NCBI GenBank assembly: GCA_037176705.1
Contig: CM073891.1
Coordinates: 50,036,571-50,100,570, forward strand
Origin: Molossus alvarezi
Taxonomy: Eukaryota; Chordata; Mammalia; Chiroptera; Molossidae
Length of the DNA stretch: 64,000 bases
Reading direction: 5' to 3'
The position numbers were made by a program, and so were the translations under genes. Each line of letters starts with the position of its first letter. The first letter of the stretch is position 1. Under the pieces are notes generated by a model. It did no database searches, had not been told where the DNA came from, and worked only from the letters and a program-made list of their open reading frames with translations. Below are positions 11,825 through 24,199 of this stretch, one piece after another.

Positions 11825-12640
11825 CTGAGACTTTCAAAAACACCAGTCACACCACACATCTCACACTCTTAACTAAGAACAATTCAGCACAGTTAGGGGT
11901 CTTCATCTATAAAGAGCTCCAGTATAAAGTAAACATGGCGAATGAATCCCAGTCCTTCCCTTGGAGAGGTCATGTTCAAGGTTCACTGGCAATGCAAGAT
12001 GGGAAGGCCTCTCCTGTGCCCACCTGCTAAGAATTAAACAGAGAGCTGCAGTATGTTGTGCAATCAATGCCTGGTCTTTAATGGGAGGCCCCAAATTCAT
12101 CACCAGAAACTCTGACATGCTCATAAGCCATTTATTAATTTGTGTTAATTAGGGCATCATGAGTTGCTCTAACTTCAAAATAACAAACTTCCCAAAATGT
12201 GAGAAAATTCTCAGGCAAAATAAATTCATGCATTGATTTGGGTAATCAACTTTACCAAGCAGGTTTTATTGTGCTCTTCTCAGCATGGTGCTTAGTATAT
12301 AAAACCCCACCACATGTTGTAACAATAAAGTTATTGCTTATCGACCAGACCTAGTTGACAACCAACAAATGCTGCCATGAATTATTTCAGGCTGGATTAC
12401 AGTCCTCTCCTTGGTAACCCATCGGTGTGTGTTTAGTAAGTAGTGTTCAGTAATGTTCAGGGCAGCAAACTCATGGAGAAATGCACTCAGTAATAAACAA
12501 CAACTGCAACCACAAAACAAAACAAAAACAGGGAAGAAAGCCTATATGTGGAAAACGTCCTCTAGAAACAATAAACTAATTCGCAATTTGCAGTAACAAT
12601 TACCTAAAGTACACATTTTACAAGAGGGGAAAAATACCTA
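11825..12640. other. unique DNA
   Basis: No assignable gene or repeat. Short frames on both strands (11903-12152, 12338-12520) have no recognised domain. Confidence 0.4.
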
Positions 12641-12641
12641 T

Positions 12642-13140
12642 GCTTTTTTTTTTTTTTTTTTTTAAAGACATGAATAATTCTAGACAACACCATGTTTTTA
12701 TTAAAACCTAACCTTACAAGTAACACTGGACTATTCTTAGGGATGGATGGGCATTTATCACCCTCCTCTTTGATAGAAGGTGTTGATACATTTTTGGTGG
12801 TAGCTTAGCTACATGGTTCTTTAACTTCTTCAGAAGTTTTAGATGAACACCATTTGAACTTAGTGATTTATGGCCACTTAATTTCTCATATTTTTTCAAT
12901 CAGGTCTTTGTTTTGATTTCTCTGACAGTTCTTCACCTTCCTTCTCTGTACAAAGTAACTCCAGGATAGACACTTCTTCATCATCTTGGAGAGAAAGCCA
13001 GGCACAAAGCGGCCATTCAATGCCTTTGCATTCTTTGCCGTCTCTTTGGTTAGCTTCATTCACAACGTAGTAGTCTAACAGACCAAGTAAATCCCCAGTG
13101 GATTTTGCAGTTATGATATACTTATCTCAAGGGATTATTT
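12642..13140 (-). pseudogene. processed pseudogene, parent gene not recognised
   Basis: On the minus strand a cDNA-like segment ends in a poly(A) tract (the pure T run at 12642-12663) preceded, about 20 bases upstream, by an AATAAA signal (complement at about 12696-12701). Upstream, one frame reads STGDLLGLLDYYVVNEANQR and continues through WPLCAWLSLQDDEEVSILEL. It then breaks by stops and shifts into the 61-codon frame at 12714-12899. A poly(A) tail plus a broken coding-like frame and no introns indicate an L1-made retropseudogene, 5'-truncated near 13140. I do not recognise the parent protein. A clear target-site duplication was not found. Confidence 0.65.
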
Positions 13141-14440
13141 TTGTGTGTTTTATGAATAACTTTGTGTTTTTTTGTTTGTTTTAAACATTATCCATAAAAG
13201 TCAGTGTTGCAGGGTTTTATTACTTGTCTTTCATCCTTCCCAAACAAAACATCTTTCCTTCATTTATTTTACTTTTATCAGAGTTTATGAATCTCTAAGC
13301 ATGTATCATTGTGCAGGTTCTATGCTATTTCTGTGGCTTTTTAATTTCCTACCTTTTCTCCGAGGAAGCTTTCTGGTGAATCTCCTCTTTTTTTTCCTTA
13401 ATATTTTCTTTGAGAATTTGAGTCTCTACATGTGTTTACATAAACTTACATAAAGTTTTCTATAAAAATTCAAAGCTGATTATTTTATTGTTACTGCAAA
13501 TTTTTAATTTCTCATCTTTTACTCTCAGACCAATAAGTCAGAAGTGGCAGAAGCTATGCCAACACTAAGTACCCAAATACTGTTATAAAAAATTGTGATT
13601 ATCCAACAGTGAGACAAACTTCATGACTTAAATTTTTAACAATGTGCAAATCTTGGTAATGGTTATGCCACCACTTAAAATGTGCCACTATGTCAAAGAG
13701 GCACAAATAACGTTTCCCCATCTATCAACCCTGCCCCCATCCCCATGCTCTACAACAGGCCTCTGCTGTAATGCAAAGCTTATGTCCTATATTTCAATGC
13801 AATAAATCAATCACAGTGAAACATAGGTTTCTTATTAACATATGTCAATCACTCTTTGGTAATCTAACAACACTTATGTAGAGTAACCATAGCTTATCCT
13901 TCTTTATATAAATAAAACAATGTGTCTCTCACTTCTCTAACCATTTCCATATAACGCCTAATGGCAGAAAAACCGAACTGAGAGGTGGTGAACCTATTCC
14001 TACTCCTTGCAGAGTGAATGTTTATAACCAAATAGTTCTGCATTACCACAGATTCTCTATTGCAAGTAACCATGGAAGAACTGCTGAATTTCTGGTATAA
14101 CTGAAAAGCATACAAATCTGTCAGCAAAACCTAAAAGCAACTGCATATAAAAAAAAAGTGCCATAAATCCAATACATACTTTACTGTTACTAGGGAAATT
14201 TTCTCTAAACCTGGGTCTCATAGCATCTTATAATCATCCATTTCTCTTACACAGATCATTCAAATATCCAGAGCACTTACAGACCTCATTATCACTATTT
14301 TCGAAGCACCCACAGTGTACAGGAGGTACCCCTGGGTCTGTATTCATCTGGTAATATTTGCACCTAGATTAAGATTCAGACTATCCTATTCTTGGAGAAA
14401 ACTCAGATATTTTATCAATTAAACAGGGTTTAGATAAATA
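13141..14440. other. unique DNA
   Basis: No assignable gene or repeat. The open frames at 13172-13453 (+) and 13894-14127 (-) show no recognised domain. Confidence 0.4.
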
Positions 14441-14444
14441 TTAT

Positions 14445-14875
14445 TGGTTGAACTGTGTTTCCCCAAAATTCATAAGGTCTCAAAATGTGGCCTTATTTGG
14501 GAATTAGATTGGTGCAATGTAATTAGTTGAGATGAGATCATACGGGAGTAAGGTTGATTCTTAATCTAGTATGATTGGCATCCTTATAGAAAAGGGGAAA
14601 TTTGGACACAGAATCATGCACACAGGGAGAATGCCATGTGAAACCAGAGTTATGCTGTCACAAGCAAAGGAACTACTAAGAGCTAGGAGAGAGGCTTGGA
14701 ACAGTCGCCAGCACTCCCTAGTGCCTTCAGAGGCAACACTGCCCTACGGATGGATGCCGTGATCTCAGACTGCTCGCCTCCCGAACGACGAGACTATGAA
14801 AACAAATTGCTGTTGTTTAAGCCGCTCAGTTTGTTATACTTTCTTATGGCCTTCCCAGCAAATGAATGCAACAAA
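14445..14875 (+). mobile_element. MLT1-type (ERVL-MaLR) LTR remnant
   Basis: The order of blocks is that of a MaLR LTR: TTGAACTGTGTTTCCCCAAA, ATTCATAAGGTCTCAAAATG, GTAATTAGTTGAGATGAGAT, GATTGGCATCCTTATAGAAA, CAGGGAGAATGCCATGTGAA, ending CTGTTGTTTAAGCCGCTCAG and TATGGCCTTCCCAGCAAATG. No internal retroviral sequence adjoins it, so it is a solo LTR, old and diverged. Confidence 0.82.
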
Positions 14876-14899
14876 ATTCAGCATAGTTCACAATATTAA

Positions 14900-16454
14900 A
14901 TTATAAATCAGGCAAATGAGGTTGGTGGGTAGAGGTAAGGGAAATTTATAAGAAAAATTTGGAGGCTTATTCTTTTTAAATTGAAGTGTTAGGTTTTCCC
15001 TAATTAGGTATCAGCTTGCTCCTCATGGTCTCCGTAGCATTGGTTACATATCTGCGCGAAGTGCCTCATCACACTACTGTAGTCAGTCATCTGTGTGAAG
15101 GTCTGTTTCTCTCTCGAACTAAAAGGCAAAGACTGTGTACAGCTTCTTCATCTCAGAATCTAATAATGATACATCATACATAGTACGTGTTCATAAAATG
15201 TCTTCAAAGAATGATGAAGCTAGGTTCGCCACAATATTTTAGACATTTAAACAGATTGTTCTGTTAAATTCACTCAAAATAGCTGTTTGTTCTTAACCAA
15301 GACTCATGAAACAGTTTAATAGACTGGACTCTGACCATGTCTTTTCTCAATGCTATCACTAAAAAGAAGATGGCGTGTCTTTTTAAAAGGGTCCTTAGAG
15401 ATCAAATACTATACTGATGATAAAGTGGACTGAAAGTAAGAGTAGAAAGACAGAAAACAGTCCCTGGCCTCTAACCAGATTTCTATTTGTAGATTTGTTG
15501 TCTGTTCCTTAGAACCTAGTATTAAGAGAAGGTATAAAAATATTGACATGTGTTAACCTCTGCTCTAGGCCCATATTGTCCTGCTTGGCCAAGAATGGAC
15601 GTGTGCAAGCTGACACACACATTGTAATGTGAACCAGACTCAGTAGGGATTCACCACTGTCTCCTGCCAGGTATGCAAGCCTTCCAGATACTCTGCTGTC
15701 TTTTGATGATCTGCCTATAAATTCTTTTAGTCTCTGAGACTGAGCCCAAGTTTCTCCTCCTCCTCCTCCTCCTCCCTCTGACCTCCACTGTGTATCATCT
15801 GCATTGTGCAAACTGACCCAAGCTACTATGGTTCAGACTCATTTTCATCTTGCTGCATCTGTTGGACCATATAACCCCAATTTCTGTGTTTCCAAGCGCA
15901 GCCTGGTAACTTGACTCTTTTTCCTAACAGATAATTCAGTTTTCTTTTTCTGACTCTGGATCTTAACCTACCTCTAGTTATATAAGACATAGCACTTCAC
16001 TATCAGTGTGGGGACAGACCTCCGACTTTTGTTCCCAAGCCCTGCATTTCATCCGGAAGATGTGCTCCTTTGTTATTAACATGAACTACTATTGGCCACT
16101 TCTTATATATCAACCAAATGGGGAAAAAATAAAGCATGTGTAAACACAATATTTCTCAAACTTATTAATTTGTAACATATATTGAGTATACCCATAGGGT
16201 AGGTCAGAACAAGTCGTCTTATACAGAAACTATTTGTTTTGGATTCTTAACAATATTCAGCAATTTTTCATAGGATTTAAGTTATTTAGAATAATCTGCC
16301 TACTTTGTTTTCATTGTTATTCTTTTCCATTATTTCAAAAATATTTGATATAGTTACAATGGAGATGAAAAAATTAAGGACTCAATAGATTAAAGGCAAT
16401 TTAGACGTGTTTTGTCTTGAGCTGATAAAATGTTTATAAAATGTAGTTGTTGTT
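14900..16454. other. unique DNA with a (TCC)n tract
   Basis: A (TCC)7 tract lies at about 15754-15776. It explains the glycine run in the 100-codon minus-strand frame at 15509-15811, which I do not consider a gene. Nothing else is assignable. Confidence 0.5.
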
Positions 16455-16469
16455 AAGATGTAAAGTCAA

Positions 16470-16698
16470 GCCCAGTTGGTGTGGCTGGGTGTTAAACATC
16501 AATCCATGGACTAAGGGGTCATTGGTTTGATTCCTGGTCAGGGCACATGCCCAGGTTGTAGGCTTGATCACCAGTGGGAGGTGTGTAGGGGGCAGCCAAT
16601 CGATGTTTGTCTCTTACATCAATGTTTCTATCCCTCTCTCACATCAATGTTTCTATCCCTCTCTCTATCTAAATAATCCATAAAATATATTTTAACAA
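16470..16698 (+). mobile_element. VES-like SINE with internal 25-bp duplication
   Basis: Short-tail VES subtype (CCCAGTTGGTGTGGCTGG head, GGTTTGATTCCTGGTCAGGG B-box region) with a perfect 15-bp duplication AAGATGTAAAGTCAA at 16455-16469 and 16699-16713. Two tandem 25-bp units, each starting ACATCAATGTTTCTATCC, occupy 16616-16665. Confidence 0.92.
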
Positions 16699-16713
16699 AA
16701 GATGTAAAGTCAA

Positions 16714-17339
16714 TATATTTTCTACCTCGCCTACTTGTACTTAAACAAAAAATAAAATCTCCAAACCATGAATTTCCAACTGATCTTGGAAAAAAAGACG
16801 AAAGATAATCTGGCGACGTTATGTTTAAATTCCTACATGGCTGGAATTGAGCTCTGGTTCACTATAGACCTCACCACTCCCTATTATTCCTACCAAGCTC
16901 ATTTCGCTCATCAGAGATAGCTGTTGGCTCCTGTATGAGTTTACATAACCTGTAAGAAGCATGATATTTTGACGTGTCATGCAAATGATAACACCCTAAA
17001 TCCTACGTCCTATTGAAAAATTTTTTCTTCAATGATAAAATCATGCCTATTGTCAAGAAAAACTTCCACATATACTGACCTGTTCAGTAAAGTTACATAT
17101 GTCTCAGGTTGTAGGCTTTCCTAAAGCACAGAACTTTGACCCTATGGATATAGGGTTTTTGTTCAATAAAGAAAACCATCAATTATGTTATGTTGTTTGA
17201 TACCAAAAATGCTTTGATCTTTTTGAAGGGTATTTATTACAAAGGAAAATAGGGTGAGAGTCCTTTGACAGACATGAGACTTTATATGAAAACCTCAGGC
17301 TCTGTGACTTATTGGCATGGAACCATTGGTGTAAAATGT
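16714..17339. other. unique DNA
   Basis: No assignable gene or repeat. Confidence 0.45.
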
Positions 17340-17520
17340 TTCAGATCTGATGTACTTCACCTTACTGGGTCTGATTCCTGGCTTTTCCATTTACCAGCTA
17401 CGTATGTGTGGGTGTATCTCAATCTCTGTGGACCTCAATTTCTTAATTTGTCACATTATCTCTAAAGTTTCATATATGACCTCTAAAGGCCCACTGCGGT
17501 CTTTAAAAAACTTCTGTAAG
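17340..17520 (+). repeat. MIR-type SINE remnant
   Basis: CTGATTCCTGGCTTTTCCAT, TTACCAGCTACGTATGTGTG, TCAATCTCTGTGGACCTCAA and TTTCTTAATTTGTCACATTA follow the MIR order (lost specificity codons apart). Part of the 66-codon frame at 17265 is explained by it. Confidence 0.6.
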
Positions 17521-17739
17521 TCTCCATAATTAGCACATTAGAAATTCTTAGCTATAAAACAAATTTGTTTAGTAAAACAATTTTGTAAAAAATTGAAAAG
17601 TATTAAATCCATTGTTTCACATTGAATTATTTTAAAACTAACTCCATGTCCATCAGAATATGTTCTATTTCTCTTGGAATTTCACCTTGAAATCTTTATT
17701 CCAATTATCTGAAATTTTAAATTTATTAAACTACAATAC

Positions 17740-18140
17740 AGCTGTGTGACACCTCACTTATATGTGAATCTAAAAAAGGAAAAAAGGTCAAACTCATAGA
17801 AATAGAGAGCAGAGAAGTGGTTGCCAGGGGCTGGAGGGAAATAGGAAAAGGCTGGTAAAAGCCAACAAACTTTCGGTTATAAGATGACTATGGTCCGAGG
17901 ATCTAATGTATAACATTATGATATAGTTGATAACACTGTATTGTATAATTGGAATTTTTAAGTACAGTAGACTATTAATGTTCTCACAGAAAAGGGGGAG
18001 GTAAATATGTGCGTTAATGGATGCATTAATAAACTCAATGGGAGGAATCCTTTCTCAATCCAGATTTATAAATTATCACATTGTACTCTCTAAATAGCTT
18101 TCAATTTTATTGGTCAGTTATACCTCAATAAAGCTGAAAG
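17740..18140 (+). repeat. old L1 (L1M-type) 3' UTR
   Basis: CACCTCACTTATATGTGAAT, GAGCAGAGAAGTGGTTGCCA, GGGGCTGGAGGGAAATAGG and the end GTTATACCTCAATAAAGCTG are hallmarks of the 3' UTR of old mammalian L1 families on the plus strand. Confidence 0.82.
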
Positions 18141-18496
18141 AAATCCCTCTTCAACCTTAGGTAATAGAAAGAAAAACTTATCTCCACATAGATGAGCAAT
18201 CTGCATTTCCTTTTGTGACCCTAATTTGGCTAATCTTCCAATAAACTAGAATATTAGAGTTAGTTTTAGCGTCCCCTCCCTCCCCGACCCTGAGACACCC
18301 AACCAGTCATGTGATTTGTAAATTACTTCTACCTGGTCCTGTTCAAATCTTCTGGAGTCTCCTAACCAGCCATCTATTCAAGCTTTGTTCCCTTAAAACT
18401 GCCCCCCACCACCCAGTGTCTTCAGAGTGATATTTCTGCAACGTGTGTTTAATCATTTCTTTCTCCTTAACGTCATTGTTCTTCTCCTCCTCAGTA

Positions 18497-18625
18497 GTGT
18501 GAAGGCACTATGTTATCATGGTTAAAAGCACAGGATTCGAGGCAGGTGAAAAGCCAGGGGTTCTGCTGCTGCTCTAACAATCATTAGCTATGTAGCCTCA
18601 GGCAATAGCTGAATATGCCTGAAAG
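18497..18625 (+). repeat. MIR SINE 5' half
   Basis: TTATCATGGTTAAAAGCACA and AACAATCATTAGCTATGTAG with CCTCAGGCAATAGCTGAAT follow the MIR tRNA-related half and core. Confidence 0.65.
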
Positions 18626-18811
18626 GTAGCGTCTATTTGAAATATCAATTTGGAAAAAAATACTATGCACTATTTAGATGTCATCACCAAAGGCAAAATT
18701 AGAACCTATTGATGGCTATAATTGAGATATATCTTTTTTTAATGCAATATACTGAAGAATCCTCACTGAACTTCAAAATGGAATTTAATGTTTTATTAAA
18801 AATGATTTCTT

Positions 18812-19463
18812 GCCCTGGCCAGTTTGGTTCAGTGTGGGAGACTGTTTGCATGGCATCCATTTTGTTATAATCTGCTCTGCCATCTCCTGCCCCAAGGCAG
18901 GATACCTCTGTATACAATGTTTCTGCATTCCTTTAAGTAACCATTTACTCAGCCAGTTATGCTCAGTTTACCTTTTGTTCCACCCAGGATATTTACGTGA
19001 TATTTACCTGAAATTACTTCAGGGTGGTTTCCACAAACTTATCGCTTGGCAACAAATGTTCTTGTTTTTCTGCTTCTTGCCCTATATATACTGTGGATCT
19101 CCCCAGAATAAAGGAGACTTGATCAGAGCCCTGTCTTGTCTCCATTTCTTGTGTCTCTTGTCCCTCCTCATCCTCACCCCCCCTCTAGAGTCCTCTTTGC
19201 TCGACCTGCGGGACGGGTCAGTTCAGTAGTTAGAGCATCGGCCTGAGGACCAGAGAGCCACAGATTCGATTCCTGGTCAAGGGCACATACCTTCGTTGTG
19301 GGTTCAATCCCCGGCCTCTGGGTCATGCAGGAGGCAAACAATCGATGTGTCTCTCTAGCATCAATGTTTCTCTCTCTCTCTCTTCCTCCTTCCCTCCCTC
19401 CCACTCTATCTAAAAAAAAAAATTAATGAGAAAATATCTTTGGGTGAGAATTAAAAAAAAAAA
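18812..19463 (+). mobile_element. VES-like SINE (long-tail) split by a solo LTR
   Basis: The head (GCCCTGGCCAGTTTGG, 18812-18832) and the body (GTAGTTAGAGCATCGGCC to GGGTGAGAATTAAAA, 19227-19463) form one VES copy interrupted at its A box. The outer flanking repeat GATTTCT (18804-18810 and 19464-19470, extended imperfectly to 10 bases) is the SINE's own duplication. Confidence 0.9.
18833..19220 (+). mobile_element. solo LTR of an endogenous retrovirus (6-bp TSD)
   Basis: This 388-bp insertion begins TGTGGGAGAC and ends GACGGGTCA, so it has the TG...CA ends of a retroviral LTR. It is flanked by the 6-bp duplication GTTCAG (18827-18832 and 19221-19226). A TATA box (CTATATATA, 19082-19090) and an AATAAA (19107-19112) stand 17 bases apart in the expected promoter/polyadenylation layout. 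A 6-bp duplication is typical of class II (beta/ERVK-like) proviruses, but the class is an inference. No internal retroviral genes remain, so it formed by LTR-LTR recombination. The 139-codon frame 18810-19229 is a chance frame. Confidence 0.85.
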
Positions 19464-19470
19464 GATTTCT

Positions 19471-22460
19471 CCATCTCTAAATGTATTGAAGTAGTGAAAA
19501 AAACGACCACAAATTAAAGAAGAAAGTGTACTATCAGATGGAGAGACAAGAAGTTTAGGAAATGATGAAGAATGTTTGCAGTCTGGTATTTTCATATTCT
19601 GTGGTTTCAGTTTGATTGAATTGACTAAATTTTAAATTTTAAATATATTTTGTACTTGAATTTTAGAACTGTTTTTATTTTTAGAACCAAAGTTTAGTTT
19701 ACTGAAGGTCAAACTTCTTTATCACAGGGGTATGCATTATAAAATAGTTCTCTTGAACTTAAAATTATTATATTTAGAGATGTATGAGTTTAACTCTATG
19801 CTGGGTGTGCTGAAAAAATTTAAACACCCTCTGTGGTAATCCATTCATTCATACACACACATATACACAGACATGCAACAGATTTTGTGATTATTCTTCC
19901 CAAATATCTATTGCTGTGTTCCCCCACCAATTGATCCTAAATACTGACAAATTCAAAGGACTATTTTCTGCTTTGAAATGGATAGATAATTTACCAAAAT
20001 AATTTAACTTTTAATGTCAGAGTGTGTATGGTTCAGATATCATCTATAAAAGATTAATAAAAGAGTTTTTATTTTGAAAAAAATTTTTAATGTATTTTAA
20101 CCAATCCCCTTTTTGCTCTTGAGAAATTTTTTGCAAGAAATTCCTTTGTTTCTTTTAAGCCTAGATGTAAAGAGAAAAATTACCACAAACTCTGATGCTC
20201 TTTTTAATGCCTGTCCGTGGGATTAAGTTGAGACCACCAATCAATTTCCTATAAACCATCAAGCAACATCATGTGTTAACAATTTTCAGTCTCTTTTTAT
20301 CTGGTTTGGATTCAAAATGGTAACCTAGAGGTGAAAGGTCTGATTTTAAAAGACCAACTCCCATGGGCCTACCAACTTTTTCAATTTTCTGAATTTAAGC
20401 TAATTATATCATTTGAGTTTAATGAAATTTTCAACATGTTCACCTTCATTGTGAAATAACATTTCACCTGTTCAGATTAGAATACATTTTTTAATGTGTA
20501 CCTAGCTTATAAATAAGACTAAAGAGAACATAGTGTTGGGTTTAATGTACTTTATTATTCAATTTAGGAATTAAGGTACTTTTTAGGTTTTAATGAGGGT
20601 AATACATTTCTTTTTTTTTTTATTCAATGTAAAAAAACATTATGTTATGTTCTCTTGGAGTTTCTATATAAAATTCATTCACAGCATTACTTTTTGATCT
20701 GAGCTTTATTATATATTTATTTCAGCAACTTATTTGTAAAATAAAGGGAACTTTTAGCATGAAATATTTGAATATATTGACTATTGTATCTTCTGACCCT
20801 TAAAAATGTACAATTAAAGTGAATAGCTCATTATTGTAAAACTTCATAAATGAGTAAACTTTTGAACTTAGATTCTAAAAAGTGAAGCATTTAGATATTT
20901 ATATTTTGTTGTATTTTTTCCCTTCAAGAATCCTTTAACATACAATTTTATATTTATTGTTCTGTCTTTGTTTCTCTGCGTTTCCATAAGGAAGAATCCC
21001 AAAGTTGATTAGGCTTAAGGCTTCACAAAACTTTGGTCCCCTCTTTTGCTCAAAGTAATATTATTGAAGAAAATACTTAAAATCAACCCAGATTTGCTAG
21101 GCATTTCTATAGTCATAGATGTCTTTAACTTTGTCTTTATGCCAGATAATTCTTGAGACCTAGATCTATACACTAACATTTACTAAATATTTTTATAGAT
21201 ATATCCAATGAAATCATTATGCCCTAAATTAAAGATATGTGTTTGAGAAAGATAATATTTTAGAATATTCTAAAATGTGATTTCAGTATTTTAAATAATT
21301 TTTTAAAATTTAGTTTCAGTTTTCAGAGTAGTATTAATATTTGATTCAATAAGTTGATATGAGATAAGAAGTTTCCTCCTCTACCACATTTTACTTCGAA
21401 TTTATTTATAAGATAGGGAGCCACTGGTCTCCTTTAAAGAGTTCAATCAGCTAGTGTCCTCTGTCCTACTTGATTAGATTTTTTTAAATTGGCATGTTCA
21501 CCACTACTTTAGATACATTTTCAAATAGCTGAGAAGTGGGAATATGGAAATATGAAGATATTAATTAAGTTGTTCTCTGTGGAATAATTATTTTAAACTT
21601 TTAAATAATTTTAAACTCCTATGAGTTGCATAAAAGATGCATATATCCATGGGTAGTTTTAGCATCATATAATGCATTTTGGCTTCCAACTGGTATGAGT
21701 TTTAAAATTTACTTACTCATCCATTTATTGACTATATTGAATTGGTGATTCAATTTTCTTTTATGCATATTTTGATTTGCTTTTATTTTTTCTTAAATAA
21801 CACCTGTGTTACATTTCTTTAATCCAAACCTGAAAAATAAACATAACGCCAAATACTTGCATGGCACCTACTCACTCCCGAATCTTAGCTCTTAACATAT
21901 TTTAATATTTCAATAATACCTATTAATCCAGTAACAATTTTATTATTATGTTATTGCTGGAAAAAAATGTGGCAAAATAGCTTACTTGGTCATGTAGCCC
22001 GGGTAAGCAAGAGAGCAAAGTATTTATACATAGGCAGTATATTTCTGGAATCCATACCCTAACCAACTTCACATACCCCAAAATACCTATATTTCAAGAA
22101 AGCAGGACAGGGACAAATCAATGACAACTCTCAGCATTTGAAGTGGTCGTTAATTTAGTTGGCCCCTTCAGGACTAGAAACACATTGAGAAGAGAAGATG
22201 GGAAATGGGTTGAGCATGCCACCCAAGGCCTGTTCCATTAATGTTTGATTTAATTATTCAGCCTAAGTTGATCTGCAAGTGGCCCAGGGGAGGAGTTAAT
22301 GCACATGCTCAACCTCTACTAAGTTGCTATTTAGCTACATCGTTTTGTACACTAATAGGTTTTAAAGCTGGTACTTTCTCATATTTCTTTTCTCTTGATA
22401 TTTACCCAGTGACATTAATTATAATTTCACATGAGACTAAGTAAAAATGGGACAAAAATG
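19471..22460. other. unique AT-rich DNA
   Basis: No repeat or gene that I can assign in this long stretch. Its only simple tracts are short A or T runs, such as the T run near 20608-20621. Confidence 0.45.
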
Positions 22461-24195
22461 TACTTTTTTTTTTTTTTTTTTTGTAAGAAAAGGTATCCAG
22501 TGGTAGTTGAATTGAGAAACCTGAAAAGCAAGGAAAAGATACAAATTTGGGAGTCATTGGCATATGGGTCAAGGATGAAATTGTTTATGTGATGAAATAG
22601 CTCAAAGAGAGGACAAAGAGTAACAAAAGCAATTAACTGAGAAAAAGGGACCCACAAAGAAGATTAAGAAGTAACAGTGATAGAAGGATAAAGAAAATCA
22701 CATGCATCCAATAATCCAATCAAGCATTTGATTCTGCAGTCCTTAGTAAGTCAGATATGTCAGAATTACATATAGACCATGCATTATTAGTTATTTTTTA
22801 ACAAAAATTTTTATTTAGTTCTTTTAAGTAAAACCTAAATATTCTAAATGCTAAAAGAGTCTGTGGTAATATTTGAGTACATCGAAATAATTTAAATGCA
22901 TTTAATTACAAATTATTTAAAATAATCGTGTAAATATTTGCATAGAAACTATATCTTTACTTGTCTTTGGAAGAAGATTTTGGTTACATTGAAAAAATAA
23001 TTAATAAATACTAGAGTATATTGGCTCAGAAACATAAAAGTTTAGGAAACATTTATGCATAGCTGGATCCAGGAATGCAAATTACACCATCAAATATTAT
23101 AAAATGTGACCTCTTTTCTGGGTCTCTCTCTCTGCTCAGTTTTAATCTATGATGGTTTTATGTTCAGGAAGTTTGTCTTCTTGCTGTCATCAGATATAGT
23201 TTGGATTATACTTGTACCCAGAAATGCCAGAGGAAAGTGCACAGCATCCCTTCCCAAGATGTATATCAATAGTTACGAAGGAAATTGAATCTTTTTCTTT
23301 CCTATGCACTGTGAAATTGAGGAAGTAAAGCCAGGTGATTATAGGCTCAACCAGGTGTGAGAGAGCTGCCATTCCTAGAGGAAAAAAAGAAAAAATGTAA
23401 AGAAAAGGATGCCGGGAAGATAACAGATACCCACTCCACTACTGAAACATATTTTAGGTAAAAGGCTCAAACATTGATATTTAAAAGATTTTGTGACCTA
23501 TCAAAGCATTTTTTTTTCATATTAGTGTCTGTTTTCTCCTTACTTTTGCATAGAATATTTCATAGTCTAAATCAAAATAATTAGCTACTACTCTATGTTA
23601 TATAACCAGACAAACATAAAACTCAAGAGTTCTGGTGAAGGATTGAAATTGCTCTGTTTTGAATTTGTTAACTATTTGTTTAACCTGTGCTGTCAGAGGT
23701 ATTATAAATCCATCTTGGATAATTGTTTGTGTCTTTTTCTTTTGCTAGCTACCCTTGAATGTCGCTAGGGACTATCTTTTCCTCACAAATGGCTAATTTT
23801 TCTTAAATTATACATTTGGATTGAAAGATGTGGAAACAGAATAAAATATCAGAAAATCCACCCAGGAAGGAAAGCAAAAAATAACTCATCTGAAAAAGTC
23901 AAGAATATAATCATTATGCCAGTGGAATATCAATTTAAAATGTAATCATAAACAACTGGTTATTTCTAAAACATAAGCACATGAAAGCAATCCTAAATCT
24001 TACTCCTTTTTTCTGAAAACTATGGCTTAAGAAAAGATTTACATATTCCACATGAAAGTAATTTTACTGCTGCAGTCATTCACTATCCAAAAGATATCTG
24101 ATGAGCATCTGTAGTGTAGCAAGCACCGTTTTTGCTTTTGCTAATAAAGTACCTACCTCATTGACTGTGCATAATAAATAGAGTCCAAAATTATG
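22461..24195. other. unique AT-rich DNA with a poly(T) tract
   Basis: A T run at 22464-22482 could be the tail of a minus-strand retroposon reading leftward from about 22700, but the adjoining sequence is not recognised. The frames at 22427-22657 and 23106-23372 are unremarkable. Confidence 0.4.
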
Positions 24196-24199
24196 GCTA

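Noticed and set aside
18810..19229. 139-codon plus-strand open frame, signal-peptide-like and Cys-rich
   Set aside because: It spans the SINE head and the solo LTR, so it is a chance frame across two mobile elements.
22464..22482. Poly(T) tract considered as a pol III terminator or a retroposon tail
   Set aside because: No pol III gene precedes it and the adjoining sequence is not a recognised retroposon. Left unassigned.
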